Origin: Pseudomonas sp. PDM04
GTDB taxonomy: Bacteria > Pseudomonadota > Gammaproteobacteria > Pseudomonadales > Pseudomonadaceae
Length of the DNA: 64,000 nucleotides
Assembly: GCF_014851765.1 (NCBI RefSeq)
Contig: NZ_JACVAI010000004.1
Span: 372,001 to 436,000, forward strand
Direction of reading: 5' to 3'
In this document: piece by piece, positions 1 through 9,956 of the stretch
Numbering within the stretch: position 1 is the first letter of the stretch
How the letters are laid out: the number at the start of each line of letters is the position of its first letter
Made by a program: the position numbers and the translations under genes
The notes under the pieces: model-generated
What the model was told of the DNA's origin: nothing
The model's database searches: none
The model's input: only the letters and a program-made list of their open reading frames with translations

Positions 1-188
1 AGGTTGCCGAGCACCGGAATGTCGTAGCCGGTGGGCTTCTCGAACAGCAACGCCGGGCCTTTGGCCCGCAGCGTGCGGTCGCAGACTTCCGTCATCTCCA
101 GCACAGGAGAGATGGGAATCTGGATGCGTTTCAACTCTCCGCGCTGCTCAAGTTGCTGCACGAAATCCCGAAGATCCTTGAATTTCAT
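1..188 (-). CDS. ubiD: UbiD, 4-hydroxy-3-polyprenylbenzoate decarboxylase (N-terminal part)
   Basis: Only the first 62 codons are inside the window; the gene runs off the left edge. The protein begins MKFKDLRDFV and continues through LEQRGELKRI and RTLRAKGPALLFE, which is the typical UbiD N-terminus. UbiD is known to decarboxylate the polyprenyl-hydroxybenzoate intermediate of ubiquinone synthesis, using prenylated FMN made by UbiX. Its catalytic residues lie outside the window. It is followed upstream by the acyltransferase and rho genes on the same strand, the usual Pseudomonas order. Confidence 0.9.
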   Translation of the reverse strand, partial: MKFKDLRDFVQQLEQRGELKRIQIPISPVLEMTEVCDRTLRAKGPALLFEKPTGYDIPVLGN

Positions 189-268
189 TGACGATGCCAC
201 CCCGAAAATAGGCGTACATCCTACCTGCTCTGACGCCCGAACAGCAGCCTGTCAGCGCATTGCCGCCA

Positions 269-2224
269 TCAATTGCCCGTCGCGCCCATCAGCAGCGGCG
301 CAAACAACGGGCTCAAGCGCGCGCTGCCAGCGTCCGACAAGTGATCTTCGTCCTTGTACTGCGAATGGCCGTTCACCTCGATGCTACAGACCTGGTCCGC
401 GCACATCAGCGGCGCCGGATCGATCACATGCACGCCAGGGTCGGCGGCACTTATCGAGTCGAACAAATGGCTGAGGAAATGCTGGCGCGCCAGATGTTCC
501 TCGAGCGGACGCCCCAAGCCTTCGGCCGAGCGCCCGACCCGGGCAAGGCTGGTCAGACGGCTGACGGCGCCCTTGCGTTGCAGTGGCACTTCCTTGAACA
601 GCCAGACCTGTGCGCCCGTCGCCCTGATCGAGGCCACCCGGGCCTTGAGCGCAGCTGCCATGCGTGCTTCGGCCTGGGCCGTATCGTCATGTTCGTTGAG
701 CAGGACTTTCCTGTCGCCGTCCTCGCGGCCGTACACGTAGAGGCTCCAGTTGGACGCCAGCACCACATCCTTGATCCCCAGGCGACGGACCTGGTCCATG
801 GTGTGTTCGTTGAAATCCCTGCATTTCTGCCGGGGGTCATCGCTCTGGATCGGTGGACAGGCACTCATGCTGTACAGCCACACCGGGCGCCCCTCACGGG
901 CCGCACCGTTTTTGATCGCCGGCAACAAGGCGGCGGCGTGGCTGTCGCCCCAGAACAGCTGGGTCGCCGGCACCTCCTGGTTCTCGCCCAGCAGACAAGC
1001 CTTGTCCGCCTGCTTGTCCGAGGTCACCAGCATGCATTTCATCTGCCCGGCCCGCCACTCCCGAGCCTGGGCATACTCCAGGGCCTTGCCGGTCAGGCGT
1101 TGGGGAAAGCCACCTGCCGAACGCACCACCGATCCGGTCACCGCCAGGGCCACCATGGCCAGCAACCCGGCCACCAACACCGGCTTGCGCCCGCCCAGCA
1201 GCTGTTTTTCACGGAACGGCAGCTCGACGAAGCGCCAGCTCAACCAGGCCAGGCCCAGCGCCAGCAGCATCCAGCCAAGCGCCTCCCAAGGCTGGATGCC
1301 GTCGACGGAAATGGCGTTGGCGTAGACATAGACCGGCCAGTGCCACAAATACAGGGAATAGGACAGCAAGCCGATCCAGACGAAAACCGGCAAGCTCAAC
1401 AGCCGACCGGCCCAGGTCGAACCCTGCCCGCCCGACCAGATCAGCGCGGTGGCGCCGAGCACCGGCAGCAAGGCCGCCCAGCCAGGGAACAGCGTCTCGC
1501 GATCAAAGGTGAACGCTGCCACCAGGACCGCCACCAGCCCGGCCACGCCCACGGCCTGGTAGAGCCAGGGCCGAACCGCGTGTTTGCGCGCGGGCAACAC
1601 CGCAAGCATTGCACCGCACAACAATTCCCAGGCCCGGGTGGGCAGCGAAAAGAACGCCACGTCGGGCTTGCGCTCGATGTAGGCGATGTTCAGCCCGAAA
1701 GAGATCAACAGCACCGCGAACAGCACCCAGCGCCAATGCCGGATATGCCGCATCAACAGCACCATCAGCAGCGGGAAGAAGATGTAGTACTGCTCTTCAA
1801 CGGCCAGCGACCACGTGTGCAGCAACGGTTTCAGATCGGACGCGGGCGCGAAGTAGCCGTCTTCGCGCATGAACAGGATGTTTGAGATGAACAGCGACTG
1901 ATAACGCACCGTCCTGCCCAACTCGGAAAAGTCTTTGGCCGTCAGCAGCAACCAGCCCAGCGCCAACGTAGCCAGCATCACCACGCTGAGTGCCGGAATG
2001 ATGCGCCGCGCACGCCGGGCCCAGAAATCGACGAAGCTGAAACGCTGCGCGCCGATTTCGCGGAACAGGATGCTGGTGATCAGGAAGCCGGAAATGACAA
2101 AGAACACATCGACGCCGACAAAGCCGCCGCTGAAGGTGCTGAAGCCAAAGTGGAAGAGTACGACTGGAATGACGGCCAGTGCCCGCAGGCCGTCGATATC
2201 GCGGCGATTACCAAATGTGTGCAT
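269..2224 (-). CDS. OafA/YrhL-type membrane acyltransferase with C-terminal SGNH domain
   Basis: The protein has about 651 residues. The N-terminal half is an acyltransferase-3 domain: RRDIDGLRALAV near the start, then about ten hydrophobic segments, including the VFFVISGFLI region and the WSLAVEEQYY motif. The C-terminal third is a soluble SGNH-like domain with WGDSHAAAL and a late DHLSDAG block, typical of surface-polysaccharide O-acetyltransferases. These enzymes transfer acetyl groups across the inner membrane to O-antigen or exopolysaccharide. The start at 2224 is preferred because AAGGGA lies just upstream; an in-frame ATG at 2269 would add 15 residues. The acceptor sugar cannot be told from sequence. 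Confidence 0.85.
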   Translation of the reverse strand: MHTFGNRRDIDGLRALAVIPVVLFHFGFSTFSGGFVGVDVFFVISGFLITSILFREIGAQRFSFVDFWARRARRIIPALSVVMLATLALGWLLLTAKDFSELGRTVRYQSLFISNILFMREDGYFAPASDLKPLLHTWSLAVEEQYYIFFPLLMVLLMRHIRHWRWVLFAVLLISFGLNIAYIERKPDVAFFSLPTRAWELLCGAMLAVLPARKHAVRPWLYQAVGVAGLVAVLVAAFTFDRETLFPGWAALLPVLGATALIWSGGQGSTWAGRLLSLPVFVWIGLLSYSLYLWHWPVYVYANAISVDGIQPWEALGWMLLALGLAWLSWRFVELPFREKQLLGGRKPVLVAGLLAMVALAVTGSVVRSAGGFPQRLTGKALEYAQAREWRAGQMKCMLVTSDKQADKACLLGENQEVPATQLFWGDSHAAALLPAIKNGAAREGRPVWLYSMSACPPIQSDDPRQKCRDFNEHTMDQVRRLGIKDVVLASNWSLYVYGREDGDRKVLLNEHDDTAQAEARMAAALKARVASIRATGAQVWLFKEVPLQRKGAVSRLTSLARVGRSAEGLGRPLEEHLARQHFLSHLFDSISAADPGVHVIDPAPLMCADQVCSIEVNGHSQYKDEDHLSDAGSARLSPLFAPLLMGATGN

Positions 2225-2316
2225 TACGTCCCTTGTCGTATCCGATACCAACTTGTTCGCAAATGACATCGTGTCATCGCGAAAGTTATCAATTCAGATA
2301 CAAAATATCAGAAGCC

Positions 2317-2346
2317 AAAAAAAACGCCCCGTCCGGGGCGCTTTTT
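2317..2346 (-). terminator. Rho-independent terminator after rho
   Basis: A CGCCCC/GGGGCG stem with a GTCC loop is flanked by an A-run on the left and a T-run on the right. It lies 19 bases beyond the rho stop codon. The A and T tracts would let it work in both directions, but only rho reads into it closely. Confidence 0.8.
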
Positions 2347-2364
2347 GTTGAAGCGTACTGCGTG

Positions 2365-3624
<1,260 letters not shown>

Positions 3625-3658
3625 ATAGGAATGACGTAATCATTTATGGAGGGGGGAA

Positions 3659-3677
3659 ATTAAGCTTTTGGCTTAAT
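3659..3677 (-). other. Hairpin in the rho leader
   Basis: ATTAAGC and GCTTAAT form a perfect 7-bp inverted repeat with a 5-base loop, 35 bases upstream of the rho start codon. Rho autoregulates through its leader in E. coli; whether this hairpin takes part here is inference. Confidence 0.35.
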
Positions 3678-3820
3678 GAGGCCGCGCCGCGGAGAAGGCG
3701 ACAGGATCGCGTACTTGTTCGAAAGGAGTGCGTCGGCGACGGCTAGCAGGGGGCAGTGGAGAAACCAGTGCGGGGCCGAATGTACCACCTGAGTTTCGGA
3801 GCGTCTAGCCCTCTACAACG

Positions 3821-3848
3821 AAAAAGCCCCGCAATATGCGGGGCCTTT
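3821..3848 (-). terminator. Terminator after trxA
   Basis: GCCCCGC and GCGGGGC pair around an AATAT loop and are flanked by AAAA and TTT. The element lies about 22 bases beyond the trxA stop codon. Confidence 0.8.
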
Positions 3849-3870
3849 CAGGGACACTCTACACCGACAC

Positions 3871-4200
3871 TCAGATGTTGGCGTCGAGGAAAGCAGCCAG
3901 TTGCGACTTCGACAGCGCGCCGACCTTGGTCGCTTCAACGTTGCCGTTCTTGAACAGCATCAGGGTCGGAATACCACGCACGCCGTGCTTGGCCGGGGTT
4001 TCCTGGTTTTCGTCGATGTTCAGTTTGGCAACGGTCAGCTTGCCTTTGTACGTCTCGGCAATCTCGTCCAGAACCGGAGCGATCATTTTGCAAGGGCCGC
4101 ACCATTCAGCCCAGTAGTCGACCAGTACAGCGCCTTCGGCCTTGAGTACGTCGGCCTCGAAGCTAGCGTCGCTAACGTGTTTGATAAGATCGCTGCTCAT
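3871..4200 (-). CDS. trxA: Thioredoxin 1
   Basis: The protein has 109 residues with the WCGPC active site (C34, C37), the following KMIAP, and a cis-proline region GIPTLMLF. It is the general cytosolic dithiol reductant, kept reduced by thioredoxin reductase. The start at 4200 gives the usual MSSDLIKHVSD N-terminus; a longer reading to 4242 would add a non-conserved leader. It is transcribed in the same direction as rho, with its own terminator between them. Confidence 0.98.
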   Translation of the reverse strand: MSSDLIKHVSDASFEADVLKAEGAVLVDYWAEWCGPCKMIAPVLDEIAETYKGKLTVAKLNIDENQETPAKHGVRGIPTLMLFKNGNVEATKVGALSKSQLAAFLDANI

Positions 4201-4321
4201 GGAATTCTCCAGGGTTGTAAGCAAAAAAACGTGGCCCATCATAGCCGCCCTTCCCTCGTTCAGGAAGCCGCAGATGATTGAGTCTCGCTATGGTGCTGCA
4301 TGAGTTTGGGTATAGCTCAAG

Positions 4322-5029
4322 TCAAGCCGTGGCGGGAGCAACGAAGGCAATCCCGGTGCGCAGGGCGGCGTTACGCACATGCTCGTGCATCGCTTTTTGC
4401 GCCGCGCCGGATGAGCGCCTGGCCAGCGCCCGGAGGATTTTACGGTGCTCCTGCCAGGTTTCCATGGCGCGCTCCGCCCGGATGAACGGTAGCTTCTGGC
4501 TTTCCAGGAACAGCTCGGCACTGGCGCTGAGAATGCTCAGCATCGCCTGATTGCCGCTGGCGAGCAGGATTCGCCGGTGAAACTCGAAGTCCAGCCGAGC
4601 GGCTGCGTCGAAATCCCCGGCCTTCAGCTCGTTGCGCATGGCGGCCACGTTGTCCTGCAGCGCATCCAGCTCATCGATGCTCAACGTCACGGCCGCCAGC
4701 CCGGCGGCGAAACCTTCGAGGGCATAGCGCAACTGAAAAATATCCAGGGGCGACGCCTGGGCCGCAAACGGCCATCCCGGTGCGGCCTCGGCCCCGGGCA
4801 AGTCCACCGGTGCCTGCACGAACACGCCTTTGCCGGGTTGAACGCTGATCACGCCGAGTGCGCTCAGCGACGACAGGGCCTCGCGCAACGACGCCCGACT
4901 GACCCCCAGGCGCACGGCCAGGTCCCGTTGCGAGGGCAAGGCATCACCCGGCCCGAAACCCTGTTCACTGATCAACTTGCGGATGGCTTGCAACGCCACT
5001 TCGGGCACGGCTCGGGAAATCGAATTCAT
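4322..5029 (-). CDS. FadR/FCD-family GntR transcriptional regulator
   Basis: The protein has 235 residues. Residues 8-72 form a GntR winged helix (LPSQRDLAVRLGVSRASLREAL). The rest is an FCD ligand domain with the metal-binding pattern D147, H151, H195 and H217. FCD regulators usually sense small organic acids or amino-acid-related ligands and repress a neighbouring transport or catabolic operon. It is divergent from the amino acid ABC transporter genes, so it most likely controls them; a palindrome at 5158-5172 is a candidate operator. The ligand is unknown. Confidence 0.9.
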   Translation of the reverse strand: MNSISRAVPEVALQAIRKLISEQGFGPGDALPSQRDLAVRLGVSRASLREALSSLSALGVISVQPGKGVFVQAPVDLPGAEAAPGWPFAAQASPLDIFQLRYALEGFAAGLAAVTLSIDELDALQDNVAAMRNELKAGDFDAAARLDFEFHRRILLASGNQAMLSILSASAELFLESQKLPFIRAERAMETWQEHRKILRALARRSSGAAQKAMHEHVRNAALRTGIAFVAPATA

Positions 5030-5157
5030 GGCTATTTCTAGAGAAAAAGACGAATGAGCGCCTAGTTGTAAAGCTATTCGCAACGCCCGGCAAGTCATGC
5101 CCCATGGGGGTTCGGGCGCGCGCCACGCTGCGCCATGAGGGTGCGAAAAATTGCCCA

Positions 5158-5172
5158 ACTGTTCAGACCAGT
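5158..5172. promoter_or_regulatory. Candidate GntR/FCD operator
   Basis: ACTGTTCAGACCAGT is an imperfect palindrome (12 of 15 positions symmetric). Its core TGTTCAGACCA differs by one base from the FadR-subfamily pattern TNGTNNNACNA. It lies between the divergent regulator and transporter genes, 115 bases before the transporter start. Assignment as operator is inference. Confidence 0.4.
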
Positions 5173-5286
5173 AAGACCGATCAACCCCAGCAAACACGTG
5201 CTGTTGAACGACGATGAACCAATGTTGGCATGCCCCGTGCTCTGTCGATTCGCAGAATTCTTTTCTCGCCGATTCGGAGATTTGCC

Positions 5287-6072
5287 ATGACCCTGCGTTA
5301 CAGCGCCCTCCTCGCTTCTCTGTTTGCCAGCCTGATGCTGAGCCAGGCACCCGCCCACGCCGACGGCCTGGAAGATGTGGTCAAGCGCGGCGTGCTCAAA
5401 GTCGCCGTGCCCCAGGACTTCCCGCCGTTCGGCTCGGTGGGTCCGGACATGAAGCCACGCGGGCTGGACATCGACACCGCAAAACTGCTGGCCGACCAGC
5501 TCAAGGTCAAACTTGAACTCACGCCGGTCAACAGCACCAACCGCATCCCGTTCCTGACCACCGGCAAGGTCGACCTGGTGATCTCCAGCCTCGGCAAGAA
5601 CCCCGAGCGCGAGAAGGTCATCGATTTCTCCAGCGCCTATGCGCCCTTCTACCTGGCGGTGTTCGGCCCACCCGAGGCCGACATCAAGAGCCTGGACGAC
5701 CTCAAAGGCAAGACCGTCAGCGTCACCCGTGGCGCCATCGAAGACATCGAGCTGAGCAAGGTGGCGCCCGAAGGCGTGACCATCAAGCGCTTCGAGGATA
5801 ACAACTCGACCATCGCCGCCTACCTGGCCGGCCAGGTTGACCTGATCGCCAGCGGCAACGTGGTCATGGTCGCGATCAGCGAAAAAAACCCGAAACGCGT
5901 GCCCGCCCTGAAGGTGAAGCTCAAGGATTCGCCGGTCTACGTCGGCGTCAACAAGAACGAGCCGGCCCTGCTGGGCAAGGTCAATCAGATCCTCGCCACC
6001 GCCAAGACCGACGGCGCGCTGGAGAAGAATGCCCAGACCTGGCTGAAAGAGCCGCTGCCGGCCGATCTCTGA
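5287..6072 (+). CDS. Polar amino acid ABC transporter, periplasmic binding protein
   Basis: The protein has 261 residues, with a signal peptide ending around APAHA at residue 25. It has the SBP family 3 fold: VLKVAVPQDFPPFG, then GLDIDTAKLLADQL and a GKVDLVISSLGKNPER block. It captures a solute, probably a polar amino acid or a relative, for the two permeases and the ATPase downstream. The specificity cannot be read from the sequence. It is the first gene of a four-gene operon divergent from the GntR regulator. Confidence 0.93.
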   Translation: MTLRYSALLASLFASLMLSQAPAHADGLEDVVKRGVLKVAVPQDFPPFGSVGPDMKPRGLDIDTAKLLADQLKVKLELTPVNSTNRIPFLTTGKVDLVISSLGKNPEREKVIDFSSAYAPFYLAVFGPPEADIKSLDDLKGKTVSVTRGAIEDIELSKVAPEGVTIKRFEDNNSTIAAYLAGQVDLIASGNVVMVAISEKNPKRVPALKVKLKDSPVYVGVNKNEPALLGKVNQILATAKTDGALEKNAQTWLKEPLPADL

Positions 6073-6093
6073 TCGGCGCCCGGGAGAGTTGAT

Positions 6094-6762
6094 ATGGCCT
6101 ATCAGTTCGATTTCATGCCGGTGGTGCAAAACACCGACCTGCTGCTGCGCGGAGCGTTGTTCACCCTGGAATTGACCGCCATCGGCGCCGTGCTGGGCGT
6201 CGGCGTGGGTATCGTCGGGGCACTGGTGCGGGCGTGGAACATCCGCCCGTTCTCGGCGATCTTCGGGGTCTACGTCGAGCTGATCCGCAACACGCCGTTT
6301 CTGGTGCAGCTGTTTTTCATCTTCTTCGGCCTGCCGTCCCTGGGCCTGCAGATTTCCGAGTGGCAGGCAGCGGTCCTGGCGATGGTGATCAACCTCGGCG
6401 CCTATTCCACGGAAATCATCCGCGCCGGGATCCAGGCGATCCCCCGTGGGCAACTGGAAGCCGCCGCCGCGCTGGCGATGACCCGGCTCGAAGCCTTTCG
6501 CCATGTGATCCTGCTGCCGGCGCTGGCCAAGGTCTGGCCGGCGTTGAGCAGCCAGATCATCATCGTCATGCTCGGCTCGGCGGTCTGTTCGCAAATCGCC
6601 ACCGAAGAGCTGAGCTTCGCCGCCAACTTCATTCAATCGCGCAACTTCCGCGCCTTTGAGACCTACGCCCTGACCACGTTGCTGTACCTGTGCATGGCGT
6701 TGCTGATACGCCAGCTGCTGAACTGGATCGGCCATCGATACATTGCAAGGAACAGCCGATGA
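6094..6762 (+). CDS. Polar amino acid ABC transporter permease (HisM-like) 1
   Basis: The protein has 222 residues with about five membrane helices. It shows the conserved His/Glu/Gln/Arg permease features: ELIRNTPFLVQLFFIFFGLP early, and the cytoplasmic EAA loop GQLEAAAALAMTRLEAFRHVILLPAL. It forms the membrane channel with the second permease. Its stop overlaps the next start (ATGA), indicating translational coupling. Confidence 0.93.
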   Translation: MAYQFDFMPVVQNTDLLLRGALFTLELTAIGAVLGVGVGIVGALVRAWNIRPFSAIFGVYVELIRNTPFLVQLFFIFFGLPSLGLQISEWQAAVLAMVINLGAYSTEIIRAGIQAIPRGQLEAAAALAMTRLEAFRHVILLPALAKVWPALSSQIIIVMLGSAVCSQIATEELSFAANFIQSRNFRAFETYALTTLLYLCMALLIRQLLNWIGHRYIARNSR

Positions 6763-7409
6763 GCGATTTCACTTTCTGGGACATCGTGCGCAACCTGCTC
6801 ACGGGGCTGCAATGGACACTGGCGCTGTCGCTGGTAGCGTTCGTCGGCGGCGGCTTGATCGGCCTGCTGATCATGGTCATGCGCATTTCCAGCAAGCCCC
6901 TGCCGCGCAGCCTTGCCCGCACCTACATCGAACTGTTCCAGGGCACACCGCTGTTGATGCAGCTGTTCCTGGTGTTCTTCGGCGTGGCGCTGGCCGGGGT
7001 GGAAATTTCGCCGTGGATGGCCGCGGCGATTGCCCTGACGCTGTTCACCAGCGCCTACCTGGCGGAGATCTGGCGCGGCTGCGTCGAATCGATCCCGCAC
7101 GGTCAATGGGAAGCCTCGTCGAGCCTGGCGCTCAACCCGCTGGAGCAACTGCGCTACGTGATCCTGCCGCAAGCGTTGCGCATCGCCATTGCGCCGACCG
7201 TGGGCTTCTCGGTGCAAGTGGTCAAAGGCACCGCCGTCACCTCGATCATCGGCTTTACCGAACTGACCAAGACCGGCGGCATGCTCGCCAATGCGACCTT
7301 CGAACCGTTCATGGTCTACGGCCTGGTCGCCCTCGGTTACTTCCTGCTCTGCTACCCCTTGTCTCTCAGTGCGCGCTATCTGGAAAGGAGACTGCATGCC
7401 TCTGCTTAG
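6759..7409 (+). CDS. Polar amino acid ABC transporter permease (HisQ-like) 2
   Basis: The protein has 216 residues. It is paralogous to the preceding permease: ELFQGTPLLMQLFLVFFG, then the EAA loop GQWEASSSLALNPLEQLRYVILPQAL. It is the second half of the heterodimeric channel. It overlaps the first permease by 4 bases and the ATPase gene by 14 bases, so the operon is tightly coupled. Confidence 0.93.
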   Translation: MSDFTFWDIVRNLLTGLQWTLALSLVAFVGGGLIGLLIMVMRISSKPLPRSLARTYIELFQGTPLLMQLFLVFFGVALAGVEISPWMAAAIALTLFTSAYLAEIWRGCVESIPHGQWEASSSLALNPLEQLRYVILPQALRIAIAPTVGFSVQVVKGTAVTSIIGFTELTKTGGMLANATFEPFMVYGLVALGYFLLCYPLSLSARYLERRLHASA

Positions 7410-8133
7410 AATTTCCGCCTTGCATAAATACTACGGCGATCACCATGTGCTCAAAGGCATCGACCTGAGCGTCGAGGAAGGCCAGGTCGTGGCGATCATC
7501 GGCCGCAGTGGCTCGGGCAAGTCGACCTTGCTGCGCACGCTGAACGGGCTGGAGTCGATCAACGACGGCGTGATCGAGGTCGACGGTGAATACCTCGACT
7601 CCGCCCGCGCCGACCTGCGCAGCCTGCGCCAGAAAGTCGGGATGGTGTTCCAGCAGTTCAACCTGTTCCCGCACCTGACGGTAGGCGAGAACGTCATGCT
7701 CGCGCCGCAGGTGGTACAGAAAGTGCCCAAGGCCCGGGCGGCGGAGCTGGCGCGGGAGATGCTGGGGCGGGTCGGGCTGGGGGAGAAATTCGATGCCTTC
7801 CCGGATCGCCTGTCCGGAGGACAACAGCAGCGCGTGGCGATCGCCCGGGCCCTGGCGATGTCGCCCAAGGTGTTGCTGTGCGACGAAATCACGTCCGCCC
7901 TGGACCCGGAGCTGGTCAACGAAGTGCTGAGCGTGGTCCGGCAACTGGCCAGGGACGGAATGACGCTGATCATGGTCACCCATGAAATGCGCTTTGCCCG
8001 GGAAGTGGGGGACAAGCTGGTGTTCATGCACCAGGGCAAGGTGCATGAAGTGGGAGATCCCAAAGAGCTGTTCGCCCATCCACGGACGGCCGAGCTGGCG
8101 AACTTCATCGGCACCACCGAAGCGGCAGGCTGA
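7396..8133 (+). CDS. Polar amino acid ABC transporter ATP-binding protein (GlnQ/HisP family)
   Basis: The protein has 245 residues. It has Walker A GRSGSGKST, Q-loop QQFNLFPHLT, signature LSGGQQQRVAIARAL, Walker B VLLCDEITSALDP and the switch histidine in MVTHEM. It powers the transporter encoded by the three preceding genes. The start at 7396 follows AAAGGAG and lies inside the end of the second permease gene. Confidence 0.95.
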   Translation: MPLLRISALHKYYGDHHVLKGIDLSVEEGQVVAIIGRSGSGKSTLLRTLNGLESINDGVIEVDGEYLDSARADLRSLRQKVGMVFQQFNLFPHLTVGENVMLAPQVVQKVPKARAAELAREMLGRVGLGEKFDAFPDRLSGGQQQRVAIARALAMSPKVLLCDEITSALDPELVNEVLSVVRQLARDGMTLIMVTHEMRFAREVGDKLVFMHQGKVHEVGDPKELFAHPRTAELANFIGTTEAAG

Positions 8134-8160
8134 CCGTTCTGCTGCGCCTGTGATGCCCTC

Positions 8161-8183
8161 ATCGCGAGCAGGCTCGCTCCCAC
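8161..8183 (+). repeat. Single REP sequence
   Basis: ATCGCGAGCAGGCTCGCTCCCAC matches the REP half-unit found in perfect inverted pairs elsewhere in the window (for example 52308-52378). No partner copy is seen nearby, so it is a solitary REP between the transporter operon and ppx. Confidence 0.85.
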
Positions 8184-8359
8184 CGTGGTTCTGCGTCGTA
8201 CACAGGATCGGTGGCGACATGCAAACCCTGCGGGAGCCAGCCAGCCCACCCGCGCTCGCCAACTTTCAATGCGCCGGATCAAGGCTTTGAACACTGTGCG
8301 TTGGCGTCAGCCTTTGATCGTGGCACGATGTCAGGGTTATCGACCGAGACCCCCTGACC

Positions 8360-9862
8360 ATGCCGCAATCCCAAGCCAAGAACCTGTCCCTGATCGCCGC
8401 AATCGACCTGGGCTCCAACAGCTTCCACATGGTCGTGGCCAAGGCCCAGAACGGCGAAATCCGTATTCTCGAACGCCTGGGAGAGAAGGTTCAACTGGCA
8501 GCCGGCATCGACGAAGAGCGCCGTCTCAGCGAAGAATCCATGCAACGCGGGCTCGATTGCCTGAAGCGTTTTGCCCAACTGATCAACGGTATGCCGTTGG
8601 GCGCGGTGCGGATCGTCGGCACCAACGCCCTGCGTGAAGCGCGCAACCGGGCGGAATTCATCCGCCGCGCCGAAGACATCCTCGGCCACCCGGTGGAAGT
8701 GATCTCCGGCCGTGAAGAAGCCCGCCTGATCTACCTCGGCGTCTCCCACACGCTCGCCGACACCCCGGGCAAGCGCCTGGTGGCCGACATCGGCGGCGGC
8801 AGCACCGAATTCATCATTGGCCAGCGCTTCGAACCGCTGCTGCGCGAAAGCCTGCAGATGGGCTGCGTCAGCTTCACCCAGCGTTACTTCAAGGACGGCA
8901 AGGTCACTCCGGCCCGCTACGCCCAGGCGTACACGGCGGCGCGGCTGGAGATCATGAGCATCGAGCACGCCCTGCACCGCCTGACCTGGGATGAAGCGAT
9001 CGGCTCCTCGGGCACCATTCGGGCCATCGGCCTGGCCTTGAAGGCCGGCGGCCACGGCACCGGCGAGGTGAATGCCGAAGGCCTGGCCTGGCTCAAACGC
9101 AAACTGTTCAAGCTGGGCGACGTCGATAAGATCGACTTCGAAGGCATCAAGCCTGACCGCCGGGCGATTTTCCCGGCCGGCCTGGCGATTCTCGAAGCCA
9201 TCTTCGATGCCCTTGAACTGCAGCGCATGGACCACTGTGAAGGTGCCCTGCGCGAAGGCGTGCTGTATGACCTGCTGGGTCGCCATCACCATGAAGACGT
9301 GCGCGAGCGCACGCTGACCTCGCTGATGGAGCGCTACCACGTCGACCTGGAGCAGGCTGCCCGGGTCGAGCGCAAGGCCTTGCATGCCTTCGATCAGGTG
9401 GCCAGCGACTGGGACCTGGAAGACGGTGTCTGGCGCGAACTGCTCGGTTGGGCGGCCAAGGTCCATGAGGTGGGCCTGGACATCGCGCACTACCACTACC
9501 ACAAGCATGGCGCCTACCTGATCGAGCACTCCGACCTCGCCGGGTTCTCCCGTGAAGACCAGCAAATGCTCGCCCTGCTGGTACGCGGCCACCGTCGCAA
9601 CATTCCCAAGGACAAATTCGCCGAGTTCGGCGACGAAGGCATCAAGCTGATTCGCCTGTGCGTGCTGCTGCGCTTCGCGATCCTGTTCCACCACATTCGC
9701 GGCACCCAGCAGATGCCCCAGGTGGAACTGAACGCCAACGGCAACAGCCTGGAAGTGGTGTTCCCGCAAGACTGGCTGGACAACAACCAGCTGACCCAGG
9801 CCGACTTCGCGATCGAAGCGGAATGGCTGGCCCGGGTGGATATCGTCCTCAACATTCGCTGA
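8360..9862 (+). CDS. ppx: Exopolyphosphatase
   Basis: The protein has 500 residues of the Ppx/GppA family. It has the actin-like ATPase fold motif AAIDLGSNSFHMVV (about 13-26), VADIGGGSTEF and SSGTIRAIG, plus a C-terminal HD-like region (GWAAKVHEVGLDIAHYHYHKH). It removes phosphate from the ends of polyphosphate chains. It is convergent with ppk, the opposing kinase; this arrangement is standard in Pseudomonas. GppA activity on pppGpp is possible for the family. Confidence 0.96.
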   Translation: MPQSQAKNLSLIAAIDLGSNSFHMVVAKAQNGEIRILERLGEKVQLAAGIDEERRLSEESMQRGLDCLKRFAQLINGMPLGAVRIVGTNALREARNRAEFIRRAEDILGHPVEVISGREEARLIYLGVSHTLADTPGKRLVADIGGGSTEFIIGQRFEPLLRESLQMGCVSFTQRYFKDGKVTPARYAQAYTAARLEIMSIEHALHRLTWDEAIGSSGTIRAIGLALKAGGHGTGEVNAEGLAWLKRKLFKLGDVDKIDFEGIKPDRRAIFPAGLAILEAIFDALELQRMDHCEGALREGVLYDLLGRHHHEDVRERTLTSLMERYHVDLEQAARVERKALHAFDQVASDWDLEDGVWRELLGWAAKVHEVGLDIAHYHYHKHGAYLIEHSDLAGFSREDQQMLALLVRGHRRNIPKDKFAEFGDEGIKLIRLCVLLRFAILFHHIRGTQQMPQVELNANGNSLEVVFPQDWLDNNQLTQADFAIEAEWLARVDIVLNIR

Positions 9863-9867
9863 TACTG

Positions 9868-9896
9868 AAAAAGGCCTTCTTCGGAAGGCCTTTTTT
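9868..9896 (+). terminator. Terminator after ppx
   Basis: AAGGCCTT and AAGGCCTT pair around CTTCGG and are followed by TTTT. The element begins 6 bases after the ppx stop. Being symmetric, it may also stop transcription from ppk. Confidence 0.85.
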
Positions 9897-9956
9897 ACCT
9901 GCGATCCAGCAAGACCCTGTGGAAGCGGGCATGCCCGCTGCCAAAGGTCTGGTGCG

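Noticed and set aside
260..1885. 541-codon open frame on the plus strand
   Set aside because: It is antisense to the acyltransferase gene, whose product has clear motifs; the frame is low-complexity in Gln, His and Arg, typical of GC-rich shadows.
9911..9950. REP-like sequence between ppx and ppk
   Set aside because: GCGGGCATGCCCGC is a palindrome of similar style, but differs too much from either REP core to be assigned.
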